64,000 nt of DNA from Rhodospirillales bacterium (GCA_027315365.1 DAHUYF010000041.1:1-64000), one strand, 5' to 3'; shown: positions 8,358 through 17,242, counted from the first letter of the stretch. The notes: generated by a model not told the origin, from the letters alone. A program made the numbers and translations.

Positions 8358-9343
8358 TCCATCGCCCCGTCATAGATCGTCGCGGCGCCGGGCATGGTCT
8401 TGAGCAGGCCTTCTGACATTCCGGCGCGGAACACCGCCTGGATTTCGCGCTTCAGCGCTGCCGCCGGCGCCACGTCGAGTCCGAGGCGGCTGTTGTCGCG
8501 CACCAGCTCGGCCACCGCCTTCTGTCCGGCGGCGTCGGCCTTGGGCGCGATCAGCGCCGCCGCCGCCTCGGGATGCGCGAACACCCATTGCGCCGCCGCG
8601 CGGTAGCTGCGGTAGAGGCGCGGGATGAGGGCTTCGTGCTCGGCGATCCAGCCGCGATGGGCGGCGAGGCCGAGATAGGGGCTGCGGTCGCTGCCGGCAT
8701 AGGCGCGCCATTGCGCGGCGATGTCGAGGGGCAGGGTGCGCATCTGCGGTTTTTTCGCCAGCAACAGCGCATAGGCGGGTTCCCACAGCTGCACCGCATC
8801 GGCGCGGTCGGCGAGCGCGTAGCCGATGAGGCCGGGCGGCGCCGTGTTCACCACCTTGAGCGTGGCGGGGTCGAGTCCCTGGCGGCGCGCGAACCACTCG
8901 AACATGGCATAGTTGGTGGTGCCCTTGGCCGCGGCGAGATCGCGGCCCTTGAGGTCGGCCAGCGTCTTGATGTCGGGGCGGTCGGTCACCACCGCGCCCC
9001 AATAGTCGAAGAGGTTGAAGAGATAGCTGACATCGACGCCGCGCGTGTCGGCCAGCCCGACGATCAGCAGCGAGGCGCTGCCGCCCAGCTCGAACTCGCC
9101 GCTGTTGAATTCGGTGGCATAGGCATCGGGCGTCCGCTCGACGAAATCGAGGGCGAGCCCGTTGGCGCGGTCGAACCCTTCCTGCTTGATGACCGCAGGC
9201 AGGATCGCGCCCACCGAGGGCGGGTTGAAGACGACGATGGTCAGCGACACCGGCTCGGCCGCCGCGGCGGGCGCGACGAGCGCAAGCAGGAGCAGGACGA
9301 GGCCGTGCCAGAGGCAGATCATGCGTCTTTTCCTTCGCTGCAT
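8354..9343 (-). CDS. ABC transporter substrate-binding protein (NMT1/THI5-like)
   Basis: 329 residues from 9343. A Sec signal peptide starts MQRRKRRMICLW, followed by a hydrophobic core and APAAAA as cleavage site. The mature part has NMT1/TauA-type features: LTIVVFNPPSVGAILPAV near the start, ELGGSASLLIVGLADTRG (the residence motif of the family), and LADLKGRDLAAAKGTTNY. A later ATG at 9322 has a better spaced AAGGA but would remove the positive n-region of the signal. It lies 128 bases after the molybdenum hydroxylase large subunit on the same strand. The likely ligand is the hydroxylase substrate or a precursor; homologues bind sulfonates, aromatic acids or pyrimidine precursors. Confidence 0.88.
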   Translation of the reverse strand: MQRRKRRMICLWHGLVLLLLALVAPAAAAEPVSLTIVVFNPPSVGAILPAVIKQEGFDRANGLALDFVERTPDAYATEFNSGEFELGGSASLLIVGLADTRGVDVSYLFNLFDYWGAVVTDRPDIKTLADLKGRDLAAAKGTTNYAMFEWFARRQGLDPATLKVVNTAPPGLIGYALADRADAVQLWEPAYALLLAKKPQMRTLPLDIAAQWRAYAGSDRSPYLGLAAHRGWIAEHEALIPRLYRSYRAAAQWVFAHPEAAAALIAPKADAAGQKAVAELVRDNSRLGLDVAPAAALKREIQAVFRAGMSEGLLKTMPGAATIYDGAME

Positions 9344-9471
9344 CGGCTCCCGCGCGCCGTCCGACATGCGTCTTTCGGGCGCACAGAAAATCTCCTCGTC
9401 CCGAGCGCGGGCGAAACGAGAGGCCGAAGGCCGCGGCCCGTCGATCCGGCGGAACCCTGCACGAGCCGTTC

Positions 9472-11859
9472 TCATCGCTCCGCGCTCGCCAGCAGCTCGC
9501 CCAGCACCGTTGCGGTCATCGGCAGCTCGGCGACGGCCAGTCCGAGCGGCGCCAGCGCGTCGTTGACTGCGCTCGCCACCGCGGCGGGCGCGCCGAGATA
9601 TCCGGCTTCGCCCGATCCCTTCTGACCGAAGGCGGTGAGCGGCGAGGGCGTGCAGTGATCGACGATGGCGATATCCGGCACCTCATGCGCCGAGGGGATG
9701 AGATAGTCCATGAAGGAGCCGCTGAGCAGCTGGCCGTTCTCGTCGTAGCGGAAGCGCTCGTAGAGCGCCGCGCCGATGCCGTGCGCGGCACCGCCATAGG
9801 TCATGCCGTGGACGATGTCGGGGTTGATCATGGTGCCGCAATCATGGCCGATGACGTAGGGGCCGAGCGTCACTTGGCCGGTGGCACGGTCGAGCTCGGC
9901 ATAGACGACATGCGTCTCGAAGGCGTAGCAGGGATACATCTGGACGCGCCCGTCGGCGGTGGGCAGGGCGCCGCCGGTCGGCACCTCCCAGACATGCATC
10001 GCCTGCAGCCCCGGCGCCATGCCGGGCGGCAGCTTGTGGAATTTGCGATGCGCGATCTCGACCAGCGCGTCCCAGGAGCGGCCGCTTGCGGGATCGCGCC
10101 GCAGCCGCACGCCGCCGTCGCGATACTCGAGTTCCGCCTCGGTCACGCCGAGATCATGCGCGGCGACCGCCAGTAGCGCCGCCTTGAGCGTGCGCGCAGC
10201 GCCGGCCGCGGCGCCGCCCAGCATGATCGCCATGCGGCTGCCGACCGGGCTGTTGCTCGGCATCGCCGTCAGCGAATCCGAATGCACGACGCGGATGGTC
10301 TCGGGATCGCGCTCCAGCACTTCGCCGATGATGGTGGCGACCAGCGTCTCGTGTCCCTGCCCGGAGGATGAGGTGCCCATCGCCGCGGTGATGGCGCCGG
10401 AGAGATCGACCTTGACAGTGCAGGATTCCATCCAGGTCGTGGTCTCGTTCTTGGGATTGAACAGCGGCTCGAAGGCGGAGTTGCCGCCGCTCGGCTCGAG
10501 GCAGCAGGCGACGCCGATCCCGGCGAGCTTTCCCGCCGCGCGCGCCGCGTCGCGCCGGGCCAGCAGATCGGCGTGGCCGGCGGCGTCGAGCGCCTTCGCC
10601 AGCACGGCGTGATAGTCGCCGCTGTCATAGGTGCTGCCGCTGGGAATGGTGTAGGGGAACTGCTCGTGCCGGATGAGGTTGCGCCGGCGCAGCTCGACGC
10701 GGTCGATGCCGAGTTGGCGCGCCACCCGGTCCATCATCGTCTCCAACGCGAAATTGGTCGGCGACTGGCCGAATCCCCGCACCGCCTCCTGCACCGTCTT
10801 GTTGGTGGTGACGCTGATCGCCTCGTATTCGACGCTGCCGATGCGATAGGGGCCGACGATCGCGCCCACCGGCTTGCCGAGCTGCAGCGGCGCCCGCCCG
10901 GCATAGGCGCCGGCATCGTCGAGCGCGCGCAGGCGCAGCGAGCGCACGATGCCGTCCGATGTAAAGGCGCAGGCCACGTCGAACAGACGGTCGGGCCCAT
11001 GCGCGTCGCCGCCGCGCATGTTCTCCAGCCGATCCTCGATCAGGCGGACCGGCGCGCCGAGCTTCCTCGCGAGATATCCCGCCAGCACGCTGTGCTTGAT
11101 GCCGCGCTTGACGCCGTAGGAGCCGCCGACATCGACGTCGAAATGGACGCGCACGGCGTTGCCCGGGAGCCGCAGCGCGCGGGCGAGCTGATCGGGGTAT
11201 TTCGGCATCTGGATCGAGGCCCAGACATCGAGCAGCCGCGCCGCCTCGTCCCAGCGCGCCACCACGCCGAAGGTCTCGATCGGCACCGTGGCGCTGCGAT
11301 GCCAGCGGGCGCGGAACGACAGCGTGTGCTCGGCGGCGGCGAAATCCTCCGCCACCGGGCCCCAGGTGAAGGTGCGGCGATAGAGCAGGTTCGAGCCGTG
11401 CTCGGGATGAACCGGCGGCGCGCCGGGCTCGATCGCCGCCTCGGGGTCGATCACGAAGGGCAGCGGCTCGTACGCCACATCCACCAGCTCGGCCGCGTCC
11501 TCGGCGATGGCGCGCGTCTCCGCCACCACCGCCGCCACCCATTCGCCGACATAGCGCGCGCGACCGACCGCCAGCGGAAAGCGCCGCACCTGGGGAATGT
11601 CGAGGCCCGACGCCAGCGCCTCGGTCGCCTGCGCCAGCTCCGCGCCGGTGAGCACCGCGCGCACCCCCGGCAGCGCCAGCGCGGCGCGCGCGTCGATGGC
11701 GACAAGGCGCGCCGCCGGATAGGGGCTCGCCACCAGCGCTACATGCAGCATGCCCGGGAGCGCGAGATCGGCGACGAAGCGGCCGGCGCCGGCGACGAAG
11801 CGCCGATCCTCGCGCGGCCGCCGCTTGCGCCCGATATAGCGGAAGCCGCCCTCAGCCAT
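9472..11859 (-). CDS. Molybdenum hydroxylase, molybdopterin-binding large subunit (xanthine dehydrogenase/CoxL superfamily)
   Basis: 795 residues, the usual size for a CoxL/NdhL-type subunit. The N-terminal a/b hammerhead domain includes YIGRKRRPREDRRFVAGAGR. The Moco-binding part carries GSYGVKRGIKH, a VRGFGQSPTN segment and GTSSSGQGHET. The catalytic base is the Glu in GQKGSGEAGYLG near the C-terminus. The aerobic CO dehydrogenase signature AYRCSFR is absent, so CO oxidation is not supported. The subunit adds water-derived oxygen to an electron-poor carbon, typically of an N-heterocycle or aldehyde. Its start overlaps the 2Fe-2S subunit stop by 8 bases. Electron flow would be Mo to the 2Fe-2S clusters to FAD. 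Confidence 0.93.
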   Translation of the reverse strand: MAEGGFRYIGRKRRPREDRRFVAGAGRFVADLALPGMLHVALVASPYPAARLVAIDARAALALPGVRAVLTGAELAQATEALASGLDIPQVRRFPLAVGRARYVGEWVAAVVAETRAIAEDAAELVDVAYEPLPFVIDPEAAIEPGAPPVHPEHGSNLLYRRTFTWGPVAEDFAAAEHTLSFRARWHRSATVPIETFGVVARWDEAARLLDVWASIQMPKYPDQLARALRLPGNAVRVHFDVDVGGSYGVKRGIKHSVLAGYLARKLGAPVRLIEDRLENMRGGDAHGPDRLFDVACAFTSDGIVRSLRLRALDDAGAYAGRAPLQLGKPVGAIVGPYRIGSVEYEAISVTTNKTVQEAVRGFGQSPTNFALETMMDRVARQLGIDRVELRRRNLIRHEQFPYTIPSGSTYDSGDYHAVLAKALDAAGHADLLARRDAARAAGKLAGIGVACCLEPSGGNSAFEPLFNPKNETTTWMESCTVKVDLSGAITAAMGTSSSGQGHETLVATIIGEVLERDPETIRVVHSDSLTAMPSNSPVGSRMAIMLGGAAAGAARTLKAALLAVAAHDLGVTEAELEYRDGGVRLRRDPASGRSWDALVEIAHRKFHKLPPGMAPGLQAMHVWEVPTGGALPTADGRVQMYPCYAFETHVVYAELDRATGQVTLGPYVIGHDCGTMINPDIVHGMTYGGAAHGIGAALYERFRYDENGQLLSGSFMDYLIPSAHEVPDIAIVDHCTPSPLTAFGQKGSGEAGYLGAPAAVASAVNDALAPLGLAVAELPMTATVLGELLASAER

Positions 11860-12358
11860 GGTCGGTGCCGGGAGCGAGATTGGCGCCGCCGAGCCGCTCG
11901 GCCGCGATGCGGATTGCCTCGACGATCTGCTTGTAGCCGGTGCAGCGGCAGAGATTGCCGCCGATCGCCTCGCGGATCTCCTCCTCCGAGGGCGACAGCG
12001 TCCGCCGCAACAGCGCCTCGGCGGCGATCAGCATGCCGGGCGTGCAGAAGCCGCATTGCAGCCCGTGCGCCTCGCAGAAGCTGTCCTGCAGCACGCCGAG
12101 CGCGCCCGGCTCGGGCGCCAGACCTTCGACGGTGGTGATCGCCGCTCCCTCCGCCTGCACCGCGAAGATCAGGCAGGAGCGCACCGGCCTGCCGTCGAGC
12201 AGCACCGAGCAGGCGCCGCAGACGCCGTGCTCGCAGCCGGCATGGGTGCCGGTGAGGCGCAGCTCGTCGCGCAGGAAATCGACCAGCGTCAGCCGCGCGG
12301 CGACGCGGGCGGCATGGCGGCGGCCGTTGACGGTGAGCGTGATCTCGTGCTGCGACAT
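11852..12358 (-). CDS. Molybdenum hydroxylase, [2Fe-2S] small subunit
   Basis: 168 residues. The plant-ferredoxin-type cluster motif is GCEHGVCGACSVLLDG, with a further Cys in RSCLIF. The second, helical domain has CGFCTPGMLI and NLCRCTGYKQIVEAI, giving the CxxC...CxC set of the xanthine dehydrogenase family. The start at 12358 (MSQHEITLTVNG) was chosen because the preceding reading frame is low-complexity and unlike the family. It starts 4 bases after the FAD subunit stop and overlaps the large subunit, so FAD, Fe-S and Mo subunits are in the order M-S-L. Confidence 0.95.
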   Translation of the reverse strand: MSQHEITLTVNGRRHAARVAARLTLVDFLRDELRLTGTHAGCEHGVCGACSVLLDGRPVRSCLIFAVQAEGAAITTVEGLAPEPGALGVLQDSFCEAHGLQCGFCTPGMLIAAEALLRRTLSPSEEEIREAIGGNLCRCTGYKQIVEAIRIAAERLGGANLAPGTDHG

Positions 12359-12362
12359 GGGG

Positions 12363-13238
12363 TCAGCCCAGGGCCTCGGCGCGCGCCTCGGCCAGGGCGC
12401 GCGCCAGCATCGCGCCGGCGGCGCGGCGGCGGTATTCGGCCGAGGCATGGAGATCGGCGATCGGCGCCAGATCCTTCTCGGCGAGCGCCAGCGCGGCGGC
12501 GACGTCGTCCTCGGCGAGGGTCGTGCCGACGAGGCGCCCCGCCGCTTCCTCGAGCACGAGCGGCGTCGTCGCGGCGCCGCCCAGCCCCAGCGCCGCGCGC
12601 CGGCACACGCCGCGCTCGTCGAGCGCCAGCTGCGCCGCCGCCGCCGCCAGCGCGAAATCGCTGCGCCGGATGCTGGTCTCCTGGAAGCCGGTGCCGAATC
12701 GCGGCGCCGTCGGCCAGACCGGGAAGCGCACGGCGACCAGACATTCCTCCTCGGCGAGCGCCGTCGCCATCGCGCCGATGAAGAAATCGCGCGCGGCGAT
12801 GATGCGCTCGCCTTGGGCCGAGCGCGCGATCAGCTCCGCCTCGAGGGTGGCCGCCGCGAGGCAGATCTCGGCGGCGGGGTCGGCATGGGCGAGGCTGCCG
12901 CCGATGGTGCCGCGGTTGCGCGTCTGGACGTGGCCGACGAAGCCCAGCGCCTTGGTGAGCAGCGGCAGGCGCCGGCGCAGCAGCAGGTTGGCCAGCGCGT
13001 CGGCCTGGGGCGTGGCCGCCTGCACGTTCAGGTGGTTTTCGCCGGCTTCGATGCCCCGCAGATCGGCGACGGCGTTGATGTCGACCAGCAGCGCCGGCCG
13101 CACCAGCCGCATCGCCATCAGCGGCACCAGCGTCTGGCCGCCGGCGATGATCCGGCCCTCGCCGCCGGCGCCGGCCAGCAGCCGGCAGGCCTCGTCCGCG
13201 CTTGCCGCCCGGGCGTAATCGAACTCCGCAGCCTTCAT
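12363..13238 (-). CDS. Molybdenum hydroxylase, FAD-binding medium subunit
   Basis: 291 residues. FAD pyrophosphate-binding motifs are visible: IIAGGQTLVPLM near residue 35, and NRGTIGGSLAHADPAAE near residue 115. The C-terminal CO_deh_flav_C domain follows (TSIRRSDFALAAAAAQLAL). It starts MKAAEFDYARA; the longer in-frame extension has no family resemblance. It is the first gene of the minus-strand run that ends with the amidohydrolase. The promoter is expected in 13239-13436, a 198-base stretch before nrsF in which no clear promoter or operator was recognised. Confidence 0.95.
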   Translation of the reverse strand: MKAAEFDYARAASADEACRLLAGAGGEGRIIAGGQTLVPLMAMRLVRPALLVDINAVADLRGIEAGENHLNVQAATPQADALANLLLRRRLPLLTKALGFVGHVQTRNRGTIGGSLAHADPAAEICLAAATLEAELIARSAQGERIIAARDFFIGAMATALAEEECLVAVRFPVWPTAPRFGTGFQETSIRRSDFALAAAAAQLALDERGVCRRAALGLGGAATTPLVLEEAAGRLVGTTLAEDDVAAALALAEKDLAPIADLHASAEYRRRAAGAMLARALAEARAEALG

Positions 13239-13436
13239 CCCTCGTGCTTCCGCGCGGCGTGCCCGCGTCTCCGGATTTCCTCCGCGTCCCACCCTTACAG
13301 GCCGGGTCCACCGGCGGCAAGGGGTGGGCCGGGCCGGCATCCGCGATCAGACAGGGCGGCAAACCGCGCGCGAGATCGTCAACCCCCGAAGGGAGAGGCG
13401 AGTGACCGAGCTGCAATCATTGATATCGGTGCCCGT

Positions 13437-14087
13437 TCACCCCTTCCGCCGGCCCACCGCCCGCTCCGCGCCAGCCACCGCCGCGACGACCACCGAGACC
13501 GCCGCGGCGTGGACGGCGAGATCCATGATGGTGATGTCGAAGGGGTGGAAGAACTGCAGGGCGAAGGCGGCGATGGCAGCGACGCCGAGGCCGCCCACCG
13601 CCGCCACCCGCACCGGCGCCAGCGGCGCCGCGCGGCGCAGCAGCGGCACCAGGCTCACCGCCAGCGGCACGCTGACGCCGAGGATGAAGCGGAAGCAATC
13701 GGCGCTCTCGCCGATCGCCCAGCCGTCCGGGCCATACACGATCCAATGCCGCCAGCAGGCATAGCCGCTGCTGGCGATCCACAGCGCCAGGCTCGGCAGC
13801 GGCAGCAGCGCCCAGGCGGCGGCGCGGTCGGGCAGGCTCAGCTCGAAAGCGGCGACGATGGCGAGGATGCCGGTCAGCAACGTGAAGATCAGCTCCAGCG
13901 CCAGCTTGGGATCGGCGGCGCGGCGGGCGAAGACGTCGAGATTGGCGAACAGCAGAATGGCGGCCGCCAGCACCGCTGCCACCGCGGCGAGCCAGAGCGC
14001 GGCGCGCAGCACCGGCGGCCGCAGGCGGCGCACCGGCTCGGCCTCGGCCGCCAGGCGCTCGATCAGCCGGTCGGTATCGCTCGTCAT
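13437..14087 (-). CDS. nrsF: NrsF-type membrane anti-sigma factor (DUF1109)
   Basis: 216 residues with a short cytoplasmic N-terminus (MTSDTDRLIERLAAEAEPVR), then six hydrophobic segments, the architecture of DUF1109. Two Cys in periplasm-adjacent positions, in GYACWRHW and ESADCFRF, match the conserved Cys pair needed for sensing in the Caulobacter NrsF. In Caulobacter crescentus NrsF holds SigF at the membrane and releases it under metal/redox stress such as chromate, cadmium or copper. The start overlaps the sigF stop by 4 bases (ATGA), so the two are coupled. The family assignment is strong; the inducer here is inferred. Confidence 0.9.
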   Translation of the reverse strand: MTSDTDRLIERLAAEAEPVRRLRPPVLRAALWLAAVAAVLAAAILLFANLDVFARRAADPKLALELIFTLLTGILAIVAAFELSLPDRAAAWALLPLPSLALWIASSGYACWRHWIVYGPDGWAIGESADCFRFILGVSVPLAVSLVPLLRRAAPLAPVRVAAVGGLGVAAIAAFALQFFHPFDITIMDLAVHAAAVSVVVAAVAGAERAVGRRKG

Positions 14088-14650
14088 TCCTCCGCTCCCG
14101 TCAGCCGCTGGCGCAGCGACTTGATCGCCCGGTGGACATTGACCTTGAGCGCGGCGATCGACTTGCCGCTCAAGCCCGAGGCCTCGGCCAAGCTGAGCTC
14201 GCGCAGCTTCAACAGCTCGATCGCCTCGCGCTGCGGCGGCGTGAGCCCGGCGATCGCCTCGCCCAACCCGTCGCGCGCCGCCGATGCCTCCACTACCCTG
14301 TTCGCTGCCGGGTCGGCAAAGGTTTCATAGGCGGTATCGTCGGCGATCTCATGCGCCTCGGTGCGCAGCCGCCGGCGCAGCGCGTCGATCGACCGCCGCC
14401 GGGCGATCGACGCCAGCCAATGCCGGAACGGGCGGGCGGGGTCGTAGGTGTGGCGGACGCGGTGGATGGTGAGCAGCACCTCCTGCGTCACCTCCTCGAC
14501 CCGGTCGCGCGCGCGGTGCTGGCGCGACACCACGGCGCGGATGAACGGCACGATCTCGCGCAGCAGCCGCTCATAGGCGGCGCGATCGCCGTCCTGGGCG
14601 GCCGCCATCAGCAGCGACCAGTGCCGATCCGCCTCGAGCTGTTCGCCCAC
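14084..14650 (-). CDS. sigF: ECF sigma factor, SigF type
   Basis: About 188 residues from a GTG at 14650, which has GAGG 5 bases upstream. A TTG at 14692 would add 14 residues but overlaps the -35 of the divergent promoter. Region 2 is seen in RVEEVTQEVLLTIHRVRHTY followed by RPFRHWLASIARRRSIDALR. Region 4 reads LTPPQREAIELLKLRELSLA followed by the recognition helix around ASGLSGKSIAALKVNVHRAI. Pairing with NrsF and divergence from a DUF2282 operon identify it as the SigF group. Known SigF promoters have the form GTAACC-N16-CGAA; one such site lies just upstream facing the bufferin operon. Confidence 0.9.
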   Translation of the reverse strand: MGEQLEADRHWSLLMAAAQDGDRAAYERLLREIVPFIRAVVSRQHRARDRVEEVTQEVLLTIHRVRHTYDPARPFRHWLASIARRRSIDALRRRLRTEAHEIADDTAYETFADPAANRVVEASAARDGLGEAIAGLTPPQREAIELLKLRELSLAEASGLSGKSIAALKVNVHRAIKSLRQRLTGAEE

Positions 14651-14684
14651 CCTCGCCTCGACCGGAAAATGCGACCCGGGCAGT

Positions 14685-14709
14685 GTAACCAATGACGCGG
14701 CCGGGCGAA
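14685..14709 (+). promoter_or_regulatory. Candidate SigF-dependent promoter of the bufferin operon
   Basis: GTAACC at 14685-14690 is followed after 15 bases by CGAA at 14706-14709. This is within one base of the spacing published for Caulobacter SigF promoters (GTAACC-N16-CGAA). It lies 62 bases before the DUF2282 start codon, pointing into the operon. No second copy with correct spacing was found upstream of other operons in this window, nor facing sigF itself. Confidence 0.75.
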
Positions 14710-14771
14710 CAGGGTGATGCGGGCGGCCGGCAAGACGGCGCGGTCCGCGGCCCCTTTCTCAGGAGAGACTC

Positions 14772-15050
14772 ATGAACAGCATCAGCAAGACCGGCTTCCT
14801 CGTCGCTTCCGCCGTCGCCGCCACCGTGGCGCTGCCGCTCCTGGCCAATGCCGGTCCGGCGCCGATGCCGACCTTCCAGGCGGAGAAGTGCTACGGCATC
14901 AACGCCGCCGGCAAGAACGACTGCGCCTCGTCCAACAGCCATTCCTGCGCCGGCGAGGCGAAGCGGGCGTCCGATCCGAAGTCCTGGATCTACCTGCCGG
15001 TCGGCACCTGCGGCAAGATCGTGGGCGGCAGCACCAGCCCCAAGGCGTAA
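14772..15050 (+). CDS. bufA1: Bufferin-type prepeptide (DUF2282)
   Basis: 92 residues. A Sec signal ([20 protein letters not shown], then LPLLANA) is followed by a short mature peptide with four Cys at 40, 51, 59 and 80: [24 protein letters not shown] and GTCGKIVGG. This is the DUF2282/BufA1 pattern. In characterised bufferins the DUF692 enzyme with its partner converts core Cys to 5-thiooxazole and the exported peptide binds copper. The ribosome site AGGAGAG precedes the ATG. The next three genes are the processing and accessory genes, and the SigF-type promoter lies upstream. Copper binding here is inferred from the family. Confidence 0.92.
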   Translation: MNSISKTGFLVASAVAATVALPLLANAGPAPMPTFQAEKCYGINAAGKNDCASSNSHSCAGEAKRASDPKSWIYLPVGTCGKIVGGSTSPKA

Positions 15051-15084
15051 CCGCCGGTCAGGGCCCCACAGGCGGAGCGGGACG

Positions 15085-15954
15085 ATGATCTCCGAAGCGA
15101 ACGGCAACAGCGCGATCCCGGCGGCGATCGGGATCGGCCTGCGCGCGCCGCACCTCGCGGAGATCATCGCCACCCGCCCCGCCTTGGGCTGGCTCGAGGT
15201 GCATGCCGAGAACTACATGGGCGGCGGCCCCGCACTGACGCAGCTCGAGGTGGTGCGGCGCGACTATCGACTGAGCCTGCACGGCGTTGGATTGTCGCTC
15301 GGCAGCGCCGAAGGCATCGACGCGGCGCATCTCGGCCGGCTCAAACTTCTCGTCGACCGGCTCGAACCCTTCCTCGTCTCCGAGCATCTTTCCTGGAGCG
15401 TCAGCGGCGGCGCCTATCTCAACGACCTGCTGCCGCTGCCCTACACCGAGGAGGCGCTCGACATCGTCGCCGCCAATCTGGCGCAGGCGCAGGATGCGCT
15501 CGGCCGCCCGCTGCTGCTGGAGAATCCCTCGGGCTATCTGCGGTTTCGCCACTCCACCATCGCCGAGCCCGATTTCCTCGCCGAACTGGTGCGGCGCAGC
15601 GGCTGCCGGCTGCTCTGCGACGTCAACAACATCGTGGTGAGCGCGAGTAATCTCGGCTTCGATGCCAAGGCCTATCTCGACGCGCTGCCGGCGGCGGCGG
15701 TGGCCGAGATCCATCTCGCCGGCCACGCCGCGACGGAGCGCGGCGGCAGGACGCTGCTGATCGACGACCATGGCAGCCGCGTGGCGGCACCGGTCTGGGC
15801 GCTCTATCGCCGCGCGCTCGCCCATTTCGGCCTGGTGCCGAGCCTGGTCGAATGGGACAGGAACCTGCCGGCGCTGCCGGTGCTGATCGAGGAGGCGCGC
15901 CGGGCCGAGGGCATGGCGCAGGATGTGGGGGGCGGCGATGCCGGCACTGCGTGA
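15085..15954 (+). CDS. bufB1: MNIO-family peptide-modifying enzyme (DUF692)
   Basis: 289 residues forming a TIM barrel of the DUF692 family, multinuclear non-heme iron-dependent oxidases. Metal-ligand motifs occur in order: [70 protein letters not shown], and [11 protein letters not shown]. It is expected to oxidise Cys of the adjacent DUF2282 peptide. The start at 15085 is 34 bases after the prepeptide stop, with GGAGCGGG upstream. It overlaps the DUF2063 gene, its usual obligate partner, by 17 bases. Confidence 0.93.
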   Translation: MISEANGNSAIPAAIGIGLRAPHLAEIIATRPALGWLEVHAENYMGGGPALTQLEVVRRDYRLSLHGVGLSLGSAEGIDAAHLGRLKLLVDRLEPFLVSEHLSWSVSGGAYLNDLLPLPYTEEALDIVAANLAQAQDALGRPLLLENPSGYLRFRHSTIAEPDFLAELVRRSGCRLLCDVNNIVVSASNLGFDAKAYLDALPAAAVAEIHLAGHAATERGGRTLLIDDHGSRVAAPVWALYRRALAHFGLVPSLVEWDRNLPALPVLIEEARRAEGMAQDVGGGDAGTA

Positions 15955-16732
15955 GCTGCAGGAGGATTTCCGCCGGGCGCTGCTGGAGGGCGCGGCGGAT
16001 GCGGTCGCGGCGCTGATCGAGACCGGCGATCTTTCCGCCGAGGAGCGCCTCGACGTCCATCGCAACAACCTCTTCGCCTCGCTCACTGCGGCGCTGCGCG
16101 ACACCTTCCCGGCGGTCTGCCGGCTGGTCGACGAACGCTTCTTCGCCTACGCCGCGCACGAATTCATCCGCCTTCGGCCGCCGGCGCGCGCGGTGCTGGC
16201 GGACTATGGCGCGGACTTCCCTGCCTTCCTCGCCGATTTCCCGCCCTGCCGCGAGCTTGCCTGGCTCGCCGATGTGGCGCGGCTCGAATGGCTGATGGCG
16301 CATGCCGCGCGCGCCGCCGAAGCCGAGCCGCTGGGCGCCGCGGCGCTCGCCGGGGTCGCGCCGGAGGATACGCCGCGTTTGGGGCTGTGGCTCCATCCCG
16401 CGTTGGGCTATCTCGCCTCGCCCTTTCCCGTCGACCGGATCTGGCGCGCCAATCGCCCGGAGGGCGACGCGGCGGCGGTCGATCTCGATGCCGGCGGCGT
16501 GCGGCTGGAGCTCGGCCGTCGCGGCGGCGAAGTGGTGATGCGCCCGCTCGGGCAAGCGAGCTTCGCCTTCCGCCAGGCGCTGGCGCAGGGCGCGGCGCTC
16601 GAAGCGGCGGCGGCGCGGGCGCTGATCGTCGAGCCCGCCTTCGATCTCGCCCGGGCGCTGGGCGATCTCTTCCGCGACGGCGCGGTGGTCGCCGCCGAGG
16701 TTCTCTTTCCCGCAATGGAGGCAATGCCATGA
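15938..16732 (+). CDS. bufC1: DUF2063 partner protein of MNIO enzyme
   Basis: 264 residues. The N-terminal DUF2063 DNA-binding-like fold is seen in [17 protein letters not shown] and [19 protein letters not shown], with the family hallmark [12 protein letters not shown]. In bufferin and related systems this protein recruits the prepeptide to the MNIO enzyme. An ATG at 15923 is in frame, but 15938 is better placed after a G-rich ribosome site and gives [11 protein letters not shown], typical of the family. Overlaps with both neighbours indicate tight coupling. Confidence 0.9.
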   Translation: MPALRELQEDFRRALLEGAADAVAALIETGDLSAEERLDVHRNNLFASLTAALRDTFPAVCRLVDERFFAYAAHEFIRLRPPARAVLADYGADFPAFLADFPPCRELAWLADVARLEWLMAHAARAAEAEPLGAAALAGVAPEDTPRLGLWLHPALGYLASPFPVDRIWRANRPEGDAAAVDLDAGGVRLELGRRGGEVVMRPLGQASFAFRQALAQGAALEAAAARALIVEPAFDLARALGDLFRDGAVVAAEVLFPAMEAMP

Positions 16733-17199
16733 CCGATCATGCCGCGACACTCGCTCCCGTCTCCTGGCGCGGCCGCATCGCCGCGCTCCTGGCGCTGCTC
16801 GAGCGCTTCCCGACGGCGATCCTGCAATTCCTCTTCCGCTTCAGCGTGGCCGCGGTGTTCTGGAATTCCGGCCTCACCAAGATCGCCAGCTGGCAGAGCA
16901 CAATCGTGCTGTTCCGCGACGAGTACAAAGTGCCGGTACTGCCGCCGGAGCTGGCGGCGAGCCTGGCCGCCTCGGTCGAGCTCACCTGCCCGGTGCTGCT
17001 GGTGCTGGGTCTGGCGACGCGGCTCGCCACGCTGCCGATGCTCGGCATGACCTTCGTCATCGAGGCCTTCGTCTATCCCGAGGACTGGATCGAGCACCTG
17101 AGCTGGGCCTCGTTCCTGCTCTTCATCCTGACCCGCGGCCCCGGCCCGATCGCCCTCGACCGCTTCCTCGCGCCACTGCTGCTGGGGCGCCGGCGGTAA
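16729..17199 (+). CDS. DoxX-family membrane protein of bufferin operon
   Basis: 156 residues, four predicted membrane helices: AILQFLFRFSVAAVFWNSG, the helix around LVLGLATRLATLPMLGM, TFVIEAFVYP and SFLLFILTRGPGPIALDRF. The RFSVAAVFWNSGLTKI and GPGPIALD motifs are DoxX hallmarks. DoxX genes are a regular fourth member of SigF-controlled DUF2282-DUF692-DUF2063 operons; their role is unproven, perhaps membrane redox support. The ATG overlaps the upstream stop as ATGA. Confidence 0.9.
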   Translation: MTDHAATLAPVSWRGRIAALLALLERFPTAILQFLFRFSVAAVFWNSGLTKIASWQSTIVLFRDEYKVPVLPPELAASLAASVELTCPVLLVLGLATRLATLPMLGMTFVIEAFVYPEDWIEHLSWASFLLFILTRGPGPIALDRFLAPLLLGRRR

Positions 17200-17242
17200 C
17201 CGGCGCGCTCCGACCGTCCGCCGTCCGGCCGCTGGCCGAAAA

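Noticed and set aside
9472-11859. Aerobic CO dehydrogenase assignment for the Mo subunit
   Set aside because: The AYRCSFR active-site signature is absent; the subunit has VRGFGQSPTN at the comparable place.
14292-14297. A second GTAACC-like promoter facing sigF
   Set aside because: No GTAACC with CGAA at 15-17 bases was found in front of sigF on the minus strand.
10573-14330. Plus-strand frames of 500-800 residues over the molybdenum hydroxylase and sigF genes
   Set aside because: Low-complexity Arg/Ala/Gln-rich antisense frames without starts or motifs.
17197-17202. GTAACC at the DoxX stop as another SigF promoter
   Set aside because: It overlaps the stop codon and no CGAA follows at the right distance.
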